From NIOZ-UU13 sp964653075 (lineage in GTDB: Bacteria; Planctomycetota; Phycisphaerae; Sedimentisphaerales; Anaerobacaceae): 64,000 bases of DNA. The position numbers and the translations under genes are program-made. The notes below the pieces were generated by a model, which saw only the letters and a list, made by a program, of their open reading frames with translations, was not told where the DNA came from and ran no database searches. Positions 1-8,285 of this stretch are shown in pieces. The DNA is taken from NCBI GenBank assembly GCA_964653075.1, contig CAZZAX010000009.1:1-64000 (forward strand), read 5' to 3'. Every line of letters starts with the position of its first letter. Position 1 is the first letter of the stretch.

Positions 1-2772
1 TCCGCCATAGAAGGCTGGAATGACGCCTCCCAGTGGGGTACGGCCGTGTTGGCAGCCATTCCTGAGGCCGACACGCTGAGCGGATTGGCGGATGTTACCG
101 TGACTGACGGTGCGATTGTCAGCGTTCGAGATGGGGGGACAGAGTACGTTGTAGCCGATGGTGATTTGATGCTGGGTACAACGACTCGGTGGTATGTCGA
201 TGGGGACGTTGAAACGTTATGGGCCGAAGGTGACCCGGCCCCTGCGGCAACCGTGAGCGGAACGTCAACCACGAAGGATGGCGATGTGGGCTCTAAAGCC
301 GACAACTTCCTGTTCACTTTGGATGGAGGCACCAACATATCGTCGATAGACGGGATTGACTTCCAGGAGACGATTTTCCCGTCCCTGGTGGATACGTTCT
401 TTTTGTTCGAGCGAGGCGGCAACGATACAGGTACGTGGCAGGCGATTTATTCCGACGGTTCGCTGGGAGCGGCGGTTGCGTTTGATAAAGCAAGTAATGG
501 CGGACCTTATGCCGATACGGGAATCAGCGTGAATGGTCAGAATGCCTACGGTGTGGTTTTCAAGACGAGCGTACCGGTGCAGGGTGTGCGAATCACCGCC
601 TCGGGTCATGACACCCTGAGTATTTCTATACCTGCTCCATCCCCGGTCACAATCCCTGTCCAGAACGCAGGCTTTGAGGATCCCGTATTGACCGAAGATG
701 ATTGGACCTGGCTCGACGTTCCGGGCTGGACCTGGGTGGGCGGCGAAGGCCCCGGTATATGGCACGTTACAGTTGCAGACTTCGACCCGGTGGTCGCACC
801 CGAGGGCCAGAATGTGCTTTATACCGAGAACGCTGTAGGTGACGCCGGCGGCGTGGCACAGGTCTTGAGCGCAACGTTCGCGGCCAACACAGACTACACG
901 CTGACCGTTGAGATGGGAAATTCGTACTTTTACTACTTCGCAGGCTATAGCGTCCAGCTCTTGGCCGGTGGAACCGTTATTGCAGAGGATAATGACACGT
1001 TGTGGCCGGAATACCAAAAGTGGGCCACTTCGACCGTTCGGTACAACTACGATTCGGCCGATTCGGCCCTTGTGGGGCAGCCCTTGGAGATTCGCCTGCT
1101 CAATCTGGGGCTTGATAAGGATAACACTCCCGACAACACTGTCGGAGTCGAGTTTGACAACGTAACACTTTCATATGAAGCCGGCGCCGAAAGCGGGGTG
1201 ACGATTAATGTCGAAGAAGGCGGAGATATTGCGGCTGCGAACGAGCTTGCTAAGGCCGGCGATACGATTGAGATAGCCGCGGGAACATACGTCCTGGCAT
1301 CTCAGATTGAAATTAAAGATGGTGTTACCTACCGTGGTGCGGGAGCCGGACTTACCATTATCGACGGAAACGATGTTACGCGTGCTTTCGCTGCATGGGG
1401 CGACAGGAGTTTCAATGAAGGCAACGAAAATCCCAACGATTCGGGTCCGAAGGGCTGGGTGCTGGAAGGGATGACCATTCAGAACTGTGTAGCGGACACT
1501 AACGACCGGTTTTCCTATGCCGGAGCGGCGTTCAACTTGTTGGATGGTTTTGCGGATAACGATGCCGACGGCAGCGGCGGTCTGAGCCCTGACGAGGCCG
1601 ATGCCGATGCCGGCGCTATTCGTCTTCCCGGCCCAGATCTAACCGAAGGTACCGAAGACGACGACCTCCATCGTTTCGCGGCCATGGACGCCGACGGGAA
1701 CGGTGAGCTCAGCGAGGCGGAACTGAACGATCAATTACTCTCTACGGAGGAGGAATTCGGCGACGAGTCCGGCGACGGCGGCGCGGTCTTTATCGGCAAT
1801 CAGGCGGTAGGTACGATTCAGGACTGCGATTTCCTGAACAATCATACTCCCATTCCGGGTGACGGAGATGATGGCGGCGCGATCAACATTGCGGGTCTCT
1901 CTGTGGTTACTATCAATGACTGTCTGTTTAACGGAAATTATGCTTGTTCTGCGACCAGTGTTTCTGAGTCAGATGAAACCGGCGACGCTGACGGCGATGG
2001 CGGTCATATCAAGGTACAAGGCGGCTCGGCGTCGGCAATAACTCCCGGTACAACGTTAATTGCCAACCGATGTATTTTTCTGAACGGCAGGGCTGAGGAC
2101 GATAGCGGTGCGATTCAATCATCCGCTGTCGGTTCCATTATCCGCCTTGACGCATGCTGGTTCGAGGGAAACAGCGCCGCGGATGACGGTACCGTCCTGT
2201 TTATTGGAAACGAATCATCGGGTGAGCTAACCGTCACGAACTGTGTTTTCGTCAATAACATTTCAACTGCCAGTTCCGACCGGATGTGTCAGGTAAGGCG
2301 GAACTCCAAGTTTATCAACTGTACATTCGTGGGCAATAACCAAGATGATCAGGACCTTATCTACAACAATGCCAACACAGCCGACACGGACGCTGACGGC
2401 GTCGATGACGAAATGGCGGATGTGACGCAGGTTATAAACTGTATTTTCGCCAACAACGTGGTTGGTGATAGCGACGATATTTTGGGTTCCCGCAACAATG
2501 ATTTTTCGATTGCGGCGACGAATTGCCTGTTCTTCGGCAACACGCTTCAAAACGGCGACCCTGCCGACAACACGCAGAGACCGGACGTAGAGACAGGCAG
2601 TATTCTTAGCGACCCGTTACTGGATGCTGATAATGTCCCGACAGTAGGTTCAGAAGCCATAGACGGCGGCGTGGACCCGGCCACTGTCGGTGTGACTTTG
2701 ACGAATGACTATAATGGTGATACACGCCCGAAAGGGGCTGCCTATGACATCGGTGCGTTTGAAAGCGAATAG
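1..2772 (+). CDS. Exported parallel beta-helix surface protein with EF-hand-like loops (5' end outside window)
   Basis: The reading frame is open from base 1, so the gene begins upstream; the GTG at 46 is internal, not a convincing start. Around nt 650-1190 is a jelly-roll, DUF642-like segment (NAGFEDP ... VEFDNVTLSYE) typical of carbohydrate-binding modules. From about nt 1200 comes a right-handed beta-helix of the pectate-lyase-like type, with repeated short strands such as CTFVGNN and CIFANNV. Inserted in it are Ca-binding EF-hand/dockerin-like loops (DNDADGSGGLS at about nt 1556, DADGNGELSEAE at about nt 1687). The C-terminus (AIDGG ... YDIGAFE) matches the 'choice-of-anchor Q' ending seen in planctomycete surface proteins. 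No catalytic residues can be assigned; it may be an adhesin or a polysaccharide lyase. Function is inferred from fold only. Confidence 0.8.
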   Translation, partial: SAIEGWNDASQWGTAVLAAIPEADTLSGLADVTVTDGAIVSVRDGGTEYVVADGDLMLGTTTRWYVDGDVETLWAEGDPAPAATVSGTSTTKDGDVGSKADNFLFTLDGGTNISSIDGIDFQETIFPSLVDTFFLFERGGNDTGTWQAIYSDGSLGAAVAFDKASNGGPYADTGISVNGQNAYGVVFKTSVPVQGVRITASGHDTLSISIPAPSPVTIPVQNAGFEDPVLTEDDWTWLDVPGWTWVGGEGPGIWHVTVADFDPVVAPEGQNVLYTENAVGDAGGVAQVLSATFAANTDYTLTVEMGNSYFYYFAGYSVQLLAGGTVIAEDNDTLWPEYQKWATSTVRYNYDSADSALVGQPLEIRLLNLGLDKDNTPDNTVGVEFDNVTLSYEAGAESGVTINVEEGGDIAAANELAKAGDTIEIAAGTYVLASQIEIKDGVTYRGAGAGLTIIDGNDVTRAFAAWGDRSFNEGNENPNDSGPKGWVLEGMTIQNCVADTNDRFSYAGAAFNLLDGFADNDADGSGGLSPDEADADAGAIRLPGPDLTEGTEDDDLHRFAAMDADGNGELSEAELNDQLLSTEEEFGDESGDGGAVFIGNQAVGTIQDCDFLNNHTPIPGDGDDGGAINIAGLSVVTINDCLFNGNYACSATSVSESDETGDADGDGGHIKVQGGSASAITPGTTLIANRCIFLNGRAEDDSGAIQSSAVGSIIRLDACWFEGNSAADDGTVLFIGNESSGELTVTNCVFVNNISTASSDRMCQVRRNSKFINCTFVGNNQDDQDLIYNNANTADTDADGVDDEMADVTQVINCIFANNVVGDSDDILGSRNNDFSIAATNCLFFGNTLQNGDPADNTQRPDVETGSILSDPLLDADNVPTVGSEAIDGGVDPATVGVTLTNDYNGDTRPKGAAYDIGAFESE

Positions 2773-2802
2773 TTCCGCTTGATTTGTGAAATTGTTGTAA
2801 GG

Positions 2803-2991
2803 TTAATTATATTCCCAAAAAAGTGGGAATTGAATTAGGTGTGCTAATTCGGGGCCTATGCCGAACTGGTATAGGCCCCAGTAACCGTTTTCATGGACCT
2901 CAGGAATGCGGTATAAAGTTGCTGAGTTGCCCTGTTCATCCACCACGCAGGCTTGTGGCGGGTAGGCTCCTCCGATATTTACTTGATTCAC
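2803..2991 (-). pseudogene. Truncated copy of the four-cysteine small protein at 5385-5624
   Basis: Bases 2881-2964 match 5463-5546 with about 6 differences in 84. In the minus frame both read PPQA(C/S)VVDEQG(N/S)SATLYRIPEVHENGY. In this copy the N-terminal CxxC half is missing, the third cysteine is lost, the last metal-site cysteine is Trp, and the frame runs into unrelated sequence through the hairpin at 2851-2879. It is best read as a partial duplication of the intact gene 2.5 kb away, carried next to a hairpin, and not as a working gene. Confidence 0.6.
2851..2879 (+). terminator. 12-bp hairpin after the beta-helix gene (no T-run)
   Basis: The arms GGGGCCTATGCC and GGTATAGGCCCC pair over 12 bp (one G-U) around loop GAACT. 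The same hairpin, preceded by AATTC, follows the modular genes ending at 5166 and 51344, where it has a T-tract. Here there is no T-run, so it may stabilise the 3' end of the mRNA or be a worn terminator. Confidence 0.55.
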
Positions 2992-3010
2992 AGCTTTAAT
3001 TTGTTATAAT
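2983..3010 (+). promoter_or_regulatory. Candidate sigma70-type promoter for the gene at 3154
   Basis: TTGATT (2983-2988), a 16-bp spacer and a perfect TATAAT (3005-3010) lie about 145 bases before the start codon. The match is read from sequence only; planctomycete promoters are poorly characterised. Confidence 0.4.
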
Positions 3011-3153
3011 GTTATCTAAGATCAAAGACTTGTTATTGATGTTAAGTGCATTGCTAAATGCCGTTCAAACATTAATGAAGGTAATAAACTGTTCTTGTGA
3101 GTGAGAGTGATGTTAAGAATTTTTCAGAAATTCACCACTTAGGAGGAAGTACA

Positions 3154-5166
3154 ATGAAGAAGTCGTTAATTTATGCAATTGTCGGATTTGTTATGGCAAT
3201 GTGTCTGCCCTTATTTCCTGCGTCGGCGGATGATCAACTTATCACAGTCCCGGATGCGGGCTTTGATGACCACGTTCTTGCGGTGGGTGATTGGGTATAT
3301 ATTGGCGATGGTCCTTATGCTGAGACTAGTGATTATACCGGGCCGTGGCAAAGTGCCGGCGGCGACACCTATATTGATAACAGTTATTGGGCGGCCGATG
3401 TTGATTTACCGGCCCTGAGCGGCGACAACAAATTGTATGGGTATGAAGAGGTAGAAGGCTATATCTACCAGATTCTGGACGAACAATTTGTCGAAGGCCA
3501 AACATACACCTTAAGTGTCTGGGTGGGATTAGCGTGGGAAGGCTATGATGATTATTGGTCCCTCTACTTTACTGCAGAAGATCATAGCAACGACCTGATT
3601 GAGGTAAGTGGAAACGCGCCGGTGGGTTCCTGGGAACAAGTCAGCTTAGTATATACCGCCACCGCCACCGACGCCGGCAACAGAATCGGGATAAAAATGC
3701 AAGGGGCTGATTTCGTCACCTTTGAAGACGTAACACTGTATGGCCACCCCAAAACAAGGGATCCACGTCCGGCTGATGGTGCGCTGGTTATGGACACCTG
3801 GGTGAACCTTTCGTGGACGCCGGCAAATTTTGCAGTTACGAACGATGTGTATATAGGTGATAATTTCGATGACGTGAATAACGGCGCTGAAAGCACATTC
3901 CAAGGCAATCAGTCAGAGACGTTTATTGTTGCCGGTTTTCCCGGATTCCCCTTTCCGGATGGTCTTGTCAACGGCATGACTTACTATTGGCGAATCGATG
4001 GGATTAACGATACAAACCCGAACAGTCCGTTAAAGGGGGACGTCTGGAGTTTCACGATTGTACCCAAGACAGCCTATAGTCCCGATCCGGCTGATGCTGC
4101 TGAATCTGTAGAAGTGAATGCCAGTCTTACCTGGACACCGGGCTATGGTGCGAAATTGCACACCGTGTACTTCGGCGACAACTTCGATGAGGTCATCGAT
4201 GCCGCCGGAGCACTCCCTCATGGAGCTGCGACATATACTCCCGGAACACTTAAAATGGCCAAAACTTACTACTGGCGCGTCGATGAGTTCGATGCCATCG
4301 ATACATATAAAGGTAACGTCTGGAGCTTTACGACCGAAGGTGCTGTTGCGGCCCTTGATCCGGCTAATGGCGCTGTAGATGTAACGCAAACATCTGTTCT
4401 CACTTGGGCACCGGGACTTGGAGCTTCACATGACGTTTACTTCGGTACCGATGCAAGTGCACTTGAGCTTAAAGGAAGCGGTAACCTCGGCTCCGAAAGC
4501 TATGATCCCGGACAACTTGAATGGAATACAACCTACTACTGGCGTGTTGATGAGGCTAATAACGCCAACGCCGACAGTCCATGGACAGGCCCCCTCTGGA
4601 GCTTTACTACGGCCAACTTCCTTACAATAGACGACTTTGAGAGTTACAATGACATTAATGAAGGTGAGCCCGGAAGTAACAGGATTTATAACGCCTGGGT
4701 GGACGGTTTCGACGATCCGACAAACGGTTCTACGGTTGGTCATTTAGATCCTCCATTTTACGAAGAGACTATCGTTCACAACGGTAATAAGTCGATGCCG
4801 ATAACTTACGATAATGCTGTTGGAAAATCCGAGGCGACTTTGACATTAACTTCCAATCGTGACTGGACAGTAAACGGTGTCAACACTCTAACGATCTGGT
4901 ATAGAGGCGATTCTGCTAACGCAGCCGAAACGATGTATGTTGTCCTGAATGACAGTGCTGTTGTCAGTAATGATAATCCCGACGCAGCAAAGAGAGGTGC
5001 ATGGACCCAATGGAATATTGACCTTCAAGCGTTTGCAGACCATGGCGTAAACCTTACCAATGTAACTTCGATTACACTTGGCCTTGGTAACAGGGCTAAT
5101 CCTACTGCCGACGGTTCAGGTATGTTATACTTCGATGATATTCGACTGTATCCACCGGCACCCTAA
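3154..5166 (+). CDS. Exported modular protein: CBM-like domain, three Fn3-like modules, conserved C-terminal domain
   Basis: The start at 3154 is chosen because AGGAGG precedes it by 8 bases and a Sec signal peptide follows (MKKSLIYAIVGFVMAMCL, cleavage near ASA-DD). The 670-residue protein has a jelly-roll CBM-like domain (about 26-196, VPDAGFDD ... FEDVTLYG). Three Fn3-like beta-sandwich modules begin near residues 199, 305 and 398, each ending in YYWR(I/V)D ... WSF. A C-terminal domain (about 487-670) opens IDDFESYND and closes YFDDIRLYPP. The last two parts recur nearly unchanged in the genes at 43954, 46187 and 49200, but this copy has a CBM-like head in place of LamG. No enzymatic motif or cell-wall sorting signal is visible; a surface glycan-binding role is inferred. 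Confidence 0.85.
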   Translation: MKKSLIYAIVGFVMAMCLPLFPASADDQLITVPDAGFDDHVLAVGDWVYIGDGPYAETSDYTGPWQSAGGDTYIDNSYWAADVDLPALSGDNKLYGYEEVEGYIYQILDEQFVEGQTYTLSVWVGLAWEGYDDYWSLYFTAEDHSNDLIEVSGNAPVGSWEQVSLVYTATATDAGNRIGIKMQGADFVTFEDVTLYGHPKTRDPRPADGALVMDTWVNLSWTPANFAVTNDVYIGDNFDDVNNGAESTFQGNQSETFIVAGFPGFPFPDGLVNGMTYYWRIDGINDTNPNSPLKGDVWSFTIVPKTAYSPDPADAAESVEVNASLTWTPGYGAKLHTVYFGDNFDEVIDAAGALPHGAATYTPGTLKMAKTYYWRVDEFDAIDTYKGNVWSFTTEGAVAALDPANGAVDVTQTSVLTWAPGLGASHDVYFGTDASALELKGSGNLGSESYDPGQLEWNTTYYWRVDEANNANADSPWTGPLWSFTTANFLTIDDFESYNDINEGEPGSNRIYNAWVDGFDDPTNGSTVGHLDPPFYEETIVHNGNKSMPITYDNAVGKSEATLTLTSNRDWTVNGVNTLTIWYRGDSANAAETMYVVLNDSAVVSNDNPDAAKRGAWTQWNIDLQAFADHGVNLTNVTSITLGLGNRANPTADGSGMLYFDDIRLYPPAP

Positions 5167-5214
5167 GACGTGATGTGACTGTAAAGTACAAGTATGCAGT
5201 AGATTTGTAAATTC

Positions 5215-5254
5215 GGGGCCTATACCGATTTGGTATAGGCCCCGGTTGTTTTTA
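5215..5254 (+). terminator. Rho-independent terminator after the modular gene
   Basis: A perfect 12-bp stem GGGGCCTATACC/GGTATAGGCCCC with loop GATTT is followed by GGTTGTTTTT. It is the same hairpin family as at 2851 and 51402. Confidence 0.75.
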
Positions 5255-5384
5255 AGACGAAATAGCCTCTAAAATAGTTATTAATAGGCTTTTTAAGTTA
5301 GAAGACAATGGACGTTATCCGAGAACCAGCAAACAGACACAACTGCCTTATTCTAATCCAAACCTAAGTCTGGGTAATTAACAG

Positions 5385-5624
5385 TTAGTCTTTTTTCCGG
5401 CTTGCAGACGTTACCAATTCTTCGGCCTGCGTTTCCTGCCGGCCATTCTGCCATTCTCCGCAATAACCGTTTTCATGGACTTCAGGAATGCGATATAAAG
5501 TTGCTGAGCTGCCCTGTTCATCGACCACGCTGGCTTGTGGCGGGTAACGGTGGCAATAACCTTTTGAGCCGCTCTTGGCAAAAAATCTGCAACTTTGACA
5601 TTGGTGGTTTTGTGTATTGTCCAT
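5385..5624 (-). CDS. Small four-cysteine (zinc or Fe-S type) protein
   Basis: A 79-residue protein. The ATG at 5624 is preferred over the TTG four codons upstream because GAGG lies 6 bases before it. The pattern is C9-x2-C12-x11-C24 with a late Cys55 in GYCGEW. This resembles a widespread family of very small proteins with a CxxCxFF...GxCxRxPP...WCGEF pattern, thought to bind metal; the molecular role is unknown to me. It starts 16 bases after the stop of the upstream gene (5641-6348), so the two are probably co-transcribed. A degenerate partial copy sits at 2803-2991. Confidence 0.7.
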   Translation of the reverse strand: MDNTQNHQCQSCRFFAKSGSKGYCHRYPPQASVVDEQGSSATLYRIPEVHENGYCGEWQNGRQETQAEELVTSASRKKD

Positions 5625-5640
5625 TTCCAACCTCAATTTT

Positions 5641-6348
5641 CTAAGACTTTATCTTTATCTTCATGTTCCTGCGATGTTTTTTCCAGTTTTCTGTTTTTCC
5701 GACCGAGCAGGGACTTGTGGGCTCATATTCTCCAACATATTTTTTATTTAATAGTGCTGCTATATCAGAAGCAGAAATATTCGAAGGAGAGGACTTCAAT
5801 ACCTCGCTGACCTGCTTGTTCAGCATGGCATCCGAACGTTTCTTTAATGTTTCTATCTGCTTTTTAATTTCTTTTGTTTGCTTCTGAGCCGCAGAACATT
5901 CCCTTATCCGTCTTATTATATGCTTGAGGCGTTCTACTGACGGGACTGCCGCAGTGTCGAAGAAATTAACACACCAAAATCCAAGGTCGTGACTTTTCTC
6001 AATTCTGTCCTTGTCCCTTTCGACCTGCTGCATAAATTTTACGCTTCTCAAAAAGCTGTTCCATACCTCCTTCAGCGGCCCGACCATATCCGGCATAAAT
6101 ACATTGAATGTATCCAGAATATCATCAAAGCGCCTTTGGTGTTCCGCATCTTTGAAAAATTTCATAACATAGAAATCTGAGAACCAGTCTGAAACCCACT
6201 TTTTGCGGAAAGCTTTGGTGGTACGTTTAAATCTGTCCCTTTGCTCCTCAATCCACTTCTCCAAACCGTCGGCAATTATCTCCAGTGATTCGACTGCACT
6301 GGTTAATCCATCTTTTTTGATTTCGTTATTTTTCATATCCTTTTTCAT
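5641..6348 (-). CDS. Unknown, highly charged helical protein
   Basis: A 235-residue protein rich in Lys, Glu and Arg, predicted almost entirely helical, with no signal peptide or membrane segment. The start ATG at 6348 is preceded by GAGGAG with suitable spacing. A heptad-like stretch (KEIKKQIETLKKRSDAML) near residue 160 could form a coiled coil. The C-terminus is very basic (WKKHRRNMKIKIKS), compatible with nucleic-acid or membrane-surface binding, but that is a guess. I do not recognise the family. It is followed at once by the four-cysteine protein, suggesting a two-gene unit. Confidence 0.65.
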   Translation of the reverse strand: MKKDMKNNEIKKDGLTSAVESLEIIADGLEKWIEEQRDRFKRTTKAFRKKWVSDWFSDFYVMKFFKDAEHQRRFDDILDTFNVFMPDMVGPLKEVWNSFLRSVKFMQQVERDKDRIEKSHDLGFWCVNFFDTAAVPSVERLKHIIRRIRECSAAQKQTKEIKKQIETLKKRSDAMLNKQVSEVLKSSPSNISASDIAALLNKKYVGEYEPTSPCSVGKTENWKKHRRNMKIKIKS

Positions 6349-6964
6349 ATTTACAACTCCTCGTATTATAGTCCGCCGAGTATCACAAAAAGAAAACAGC
6401 CACTAATCCTTCAACTTGAATATCCGGCGTTATAATAAGTTATGCTGGATTCATATTCATAACTCTACATTTAAAGTGTAAGAAATATGGTCAAGGAAGC
6501 AAAGATGCCCGGCAAAAAATAATTGTACAGAAAACGCCTTTTTAAGCTTAATTTCACGGTTTTTAACGCCTAATTTATATAAACACTTCGATGAATTCCG
6601 TTCAAAATGACGGTCATTGCGACTTTTGGACAAAGCGTACTGTGTACCGAATTCTCCGATAAAAAAGCGATTAATAACTATATGGGGTGCGATAAAATTC
6701 CCTTTTTTATCAACAGCGCGGACAATTCCAGTTTTTTGGGATGAGTAAAAAATTCCCGAATCCCCCTTTTTTTCGGTCGAAAAAACCCTGTTGCAAACTG
6801 TATTGAAGCTTGTTTTTTGCCGATGTAAATGGAATACGTAATCAAAGAGGCTGAAAACCGGCCAAAAACATTATTAAATGGGGCAGGGTCGTGAATCTGC
6901 TGATTGTTCGAATAAATGTTATTTCATAATAACGTATGAAAAGCAAATGAAAGCAAGGTGAAAA
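6349..6964. other. AT-rich intergenic stretch, no gene seen
   Basis: About 600 bases between divergent genes with many short A and T runs. No credible coding frame, RNA gene or strong hairpin was found. It must contain the promoters of both flanking genes, but I could not pick a convincing pair of hexamers. Confidence 0.5.
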
Positions 6965-7426
6965 ATGGCGGACTGGAAGAAAAGATTAACCGATTTTTTC
7001 GAACAATCCGGAGAAGAACAAGGTCGAAAATTAAAGCTCGAAGCTGCTGCAATACAATCCCCCAAGGCGGCTGATAAATTTCTGTGTACCGTAGTTGATT
7101 CGGCATTAAGGGATTTGGCCGAAGAACTTTATAAATATGAAAGAAAGGCATATGCTTTCGGAGGAAGTACACTTTCCAGGGAGCTTGAGATTCGCTTTCA
7201 AAACAAAGTAGAATTCAGATATGTTATCAACGTATATACCGGTGCTGTTAAGACCACAGCTCATACCAGCTATATGGCAAGATTTCAAAGCGGCCATGAG
7301 CAACTATGGGAAGGGATTATAATGAAGGGTGGCAAACAAGCCGATATAGCGGACATTACCAAGTATGACATCATAAATGATTTCTTGAAGCAATATAAAG
7401 TACGACAAACACCCTGTTCATATTAA
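6965..7426 (+). CDS. Unknown cytosolic protein, 153 aa
   Basis: The ATG at 6965 follows AAGGTG at a 4-base spacing. The protein begins with a helical, charged segment (MADWKKRLTDFFEQSGEEQG). It continues into an alpha/beta region with the motif YAFGGSTLSRELEIRFQNK near residues 58-76 and ends FLKQYKVRQTPCSY. There is no signal peptide, membrane helix or recognised domain. It stands alone and is followed by a hairpin with a T-run, so it is probably monocistronic. I do not recognise it. Confidence 0.65.
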   Translation: MADWKKRLTDFFEQSGEEQGRKLKLEAAAIQSPKAADKFLCTVVDSALRDLAEELYKYERKAYAFGGSTLSRELEIRFQNKVEFRYVINVYTGAVKTTAHTSYMARFQSGHEQLWEGIIMKGGKQADIADITKYDIINDFLKQYKVRQTPCSY

Positions 7427-7434
7427 GGACCCAT

Positions 7435-7467
7435 GCCGGCCCGGCGGAAGGAGCCGGCTGGTTTTTT
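7435..7467 (+). terminator. Probable terminator of the unknown gene 6965-7426
   Basis: GCCGGC (7435-7440) pairs with GCCGGC (7453-7458), with an alternative CCGGC/GCCGG pairing, and TTTTTT follows at 7462-7467, just after the stop codon at 7426. Confidence 0.6.
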
Positions 7468-7517
7468 ATAAAATCTAATACTGCGGAAAGCGGGTAAATT
7501 CCTTTGTAATGAAAGAC

Positions 7518-7556
7518 CCCCTGCTTTGCAGAGGAGAGGATTAAACAAAGCAGGGG
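7518..7556. repeat. Perfect 11-bp inverted repeat (possible terminator hairpin)
   Basis: CCCCTGCTTTG (7518-7528) and CAAAGCAGGGG (7546-7556) are exact complements around a 17-base loop. No long T-run follows on either strand, so it could be a weak terminator or a binding site. Confidence 0.5.
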
Positions 7557-7687
7557 CTTGTTAGAGGAGAGGGTAGAGTAGAGCAAGAATTCAAGTATCA
7601 GCTTATATTCAACACGTTTTACTGCCTCCTTCCATGGAATACCAATCATCAAAAACTATAAATAAGTGCCACCTTTGATACGGAATG

Positions 7688-7718
7688 TAACGTTTTTTCC
7701 AGATATAACGTTTTTTCC
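7688..7718. repeat. 13-bp direct repeat, 18-bp period
   Basis: TAACGTTTTTTCC occurs at 7688-7700 and 7706-7718. The tandem spacing of under two helical turns is compatible with an operator, but no regulated gene follows closely. Confidence 0.35.
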
Positions 7719-8018
7719 GTATGTAATGGCTTTACGCAATTCCTGCATCGAGGCGGTCATTTCAAGCCTGTGCGCATCGAAGAAGCCCTATTTTCTTGCT
7801 TCGGCTGCAATAATTTGGCATATTGATGCGGGTTTATGCAAATTTAGAACCGAGGAGGCGAAGGCTTTTGCGGTCGTGCAGAGCGGCTTTGAAGTGCAAA
7901 ATAGTCTGGAGTAAACCATATAAAAACTATTTTTCTGTGTTTGTAAAGGAGGCTACAAGAATGAAAAACAGTACCGTCAATGTTTTCGGGCTTTTGCCCC
8001 GCCTGGCTGGTTTGATAA

Positions 8019-8135
8019 TTGCGAGCTGCCGAGGCAATCGGCAAAAAGGCCGTGGAGTTGCTTGAGTCGCTGCCGGAGGAGCAGAGAGGATTCCGTCTCA
8101 AATCGGTCAGTCCGGGACACTGGTGGATGATCTGA
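8019..8135 (+). pseudogene. Coding-like remnant with no start
   Basis: After an in-frame stop at 8016, the frame reads AEAIGKKAVELLESL and ends PGHWWMI before TGA at 8133. The amphipathic, charged character looks like real protein, but there is no start codon or ribosome site. A frame with a start (ATG at 7961) runs out of register just before it. It may be the tail of a decayed small gene. Family unknown. Confidence 0.3.
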
Positions 8136-8285
8136 GCATTCTTGTTTTAAGTCAAATAATCTGCCGGAGATATGATTCCAGCCGGTTCATGGGTCAGATT
8201 ACATTCAGGCCATTGGCTTATTTGACAGGTTTTCAGCGGTACCGTCATAGTAACCTTAGTGCCGCGGTCAAGGTTTAGCTTCTTT

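Larger units (their letters stand above)
7468..8285. other. Gene-poor stretch with inverted and direct repeats and gene debris
   Basis: Between the unknown gene and gltD. It holds an 11-bp perfect inverted repeat (7518-7556), a 13-bp direct repeat (7688-7718) and a short coding-like remnant (8019-8135). Other open frames here lack ribosome sites and coding-like composition. Confidence 0.45.

Noticed and set aside
265..1017. Long open frame (250 codons) on the minus strand inside the beta-helix gene
   Set aside because: Antisense to a well-supported domain structure, no ribosome site, no coherent domain; a compositional shadow.
7371..7652. 93-codon minus-strand frame downstream of the unknown gene
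   Set aside because: Runs through two hairpins and overlaps a gene end; no ribosome site.
7666..8065. Two overlapping plus-strand frames before gltD
   Set aside because: Sequence looks non-coding; only the short tail at 8019-8135 in another frame has coding character.
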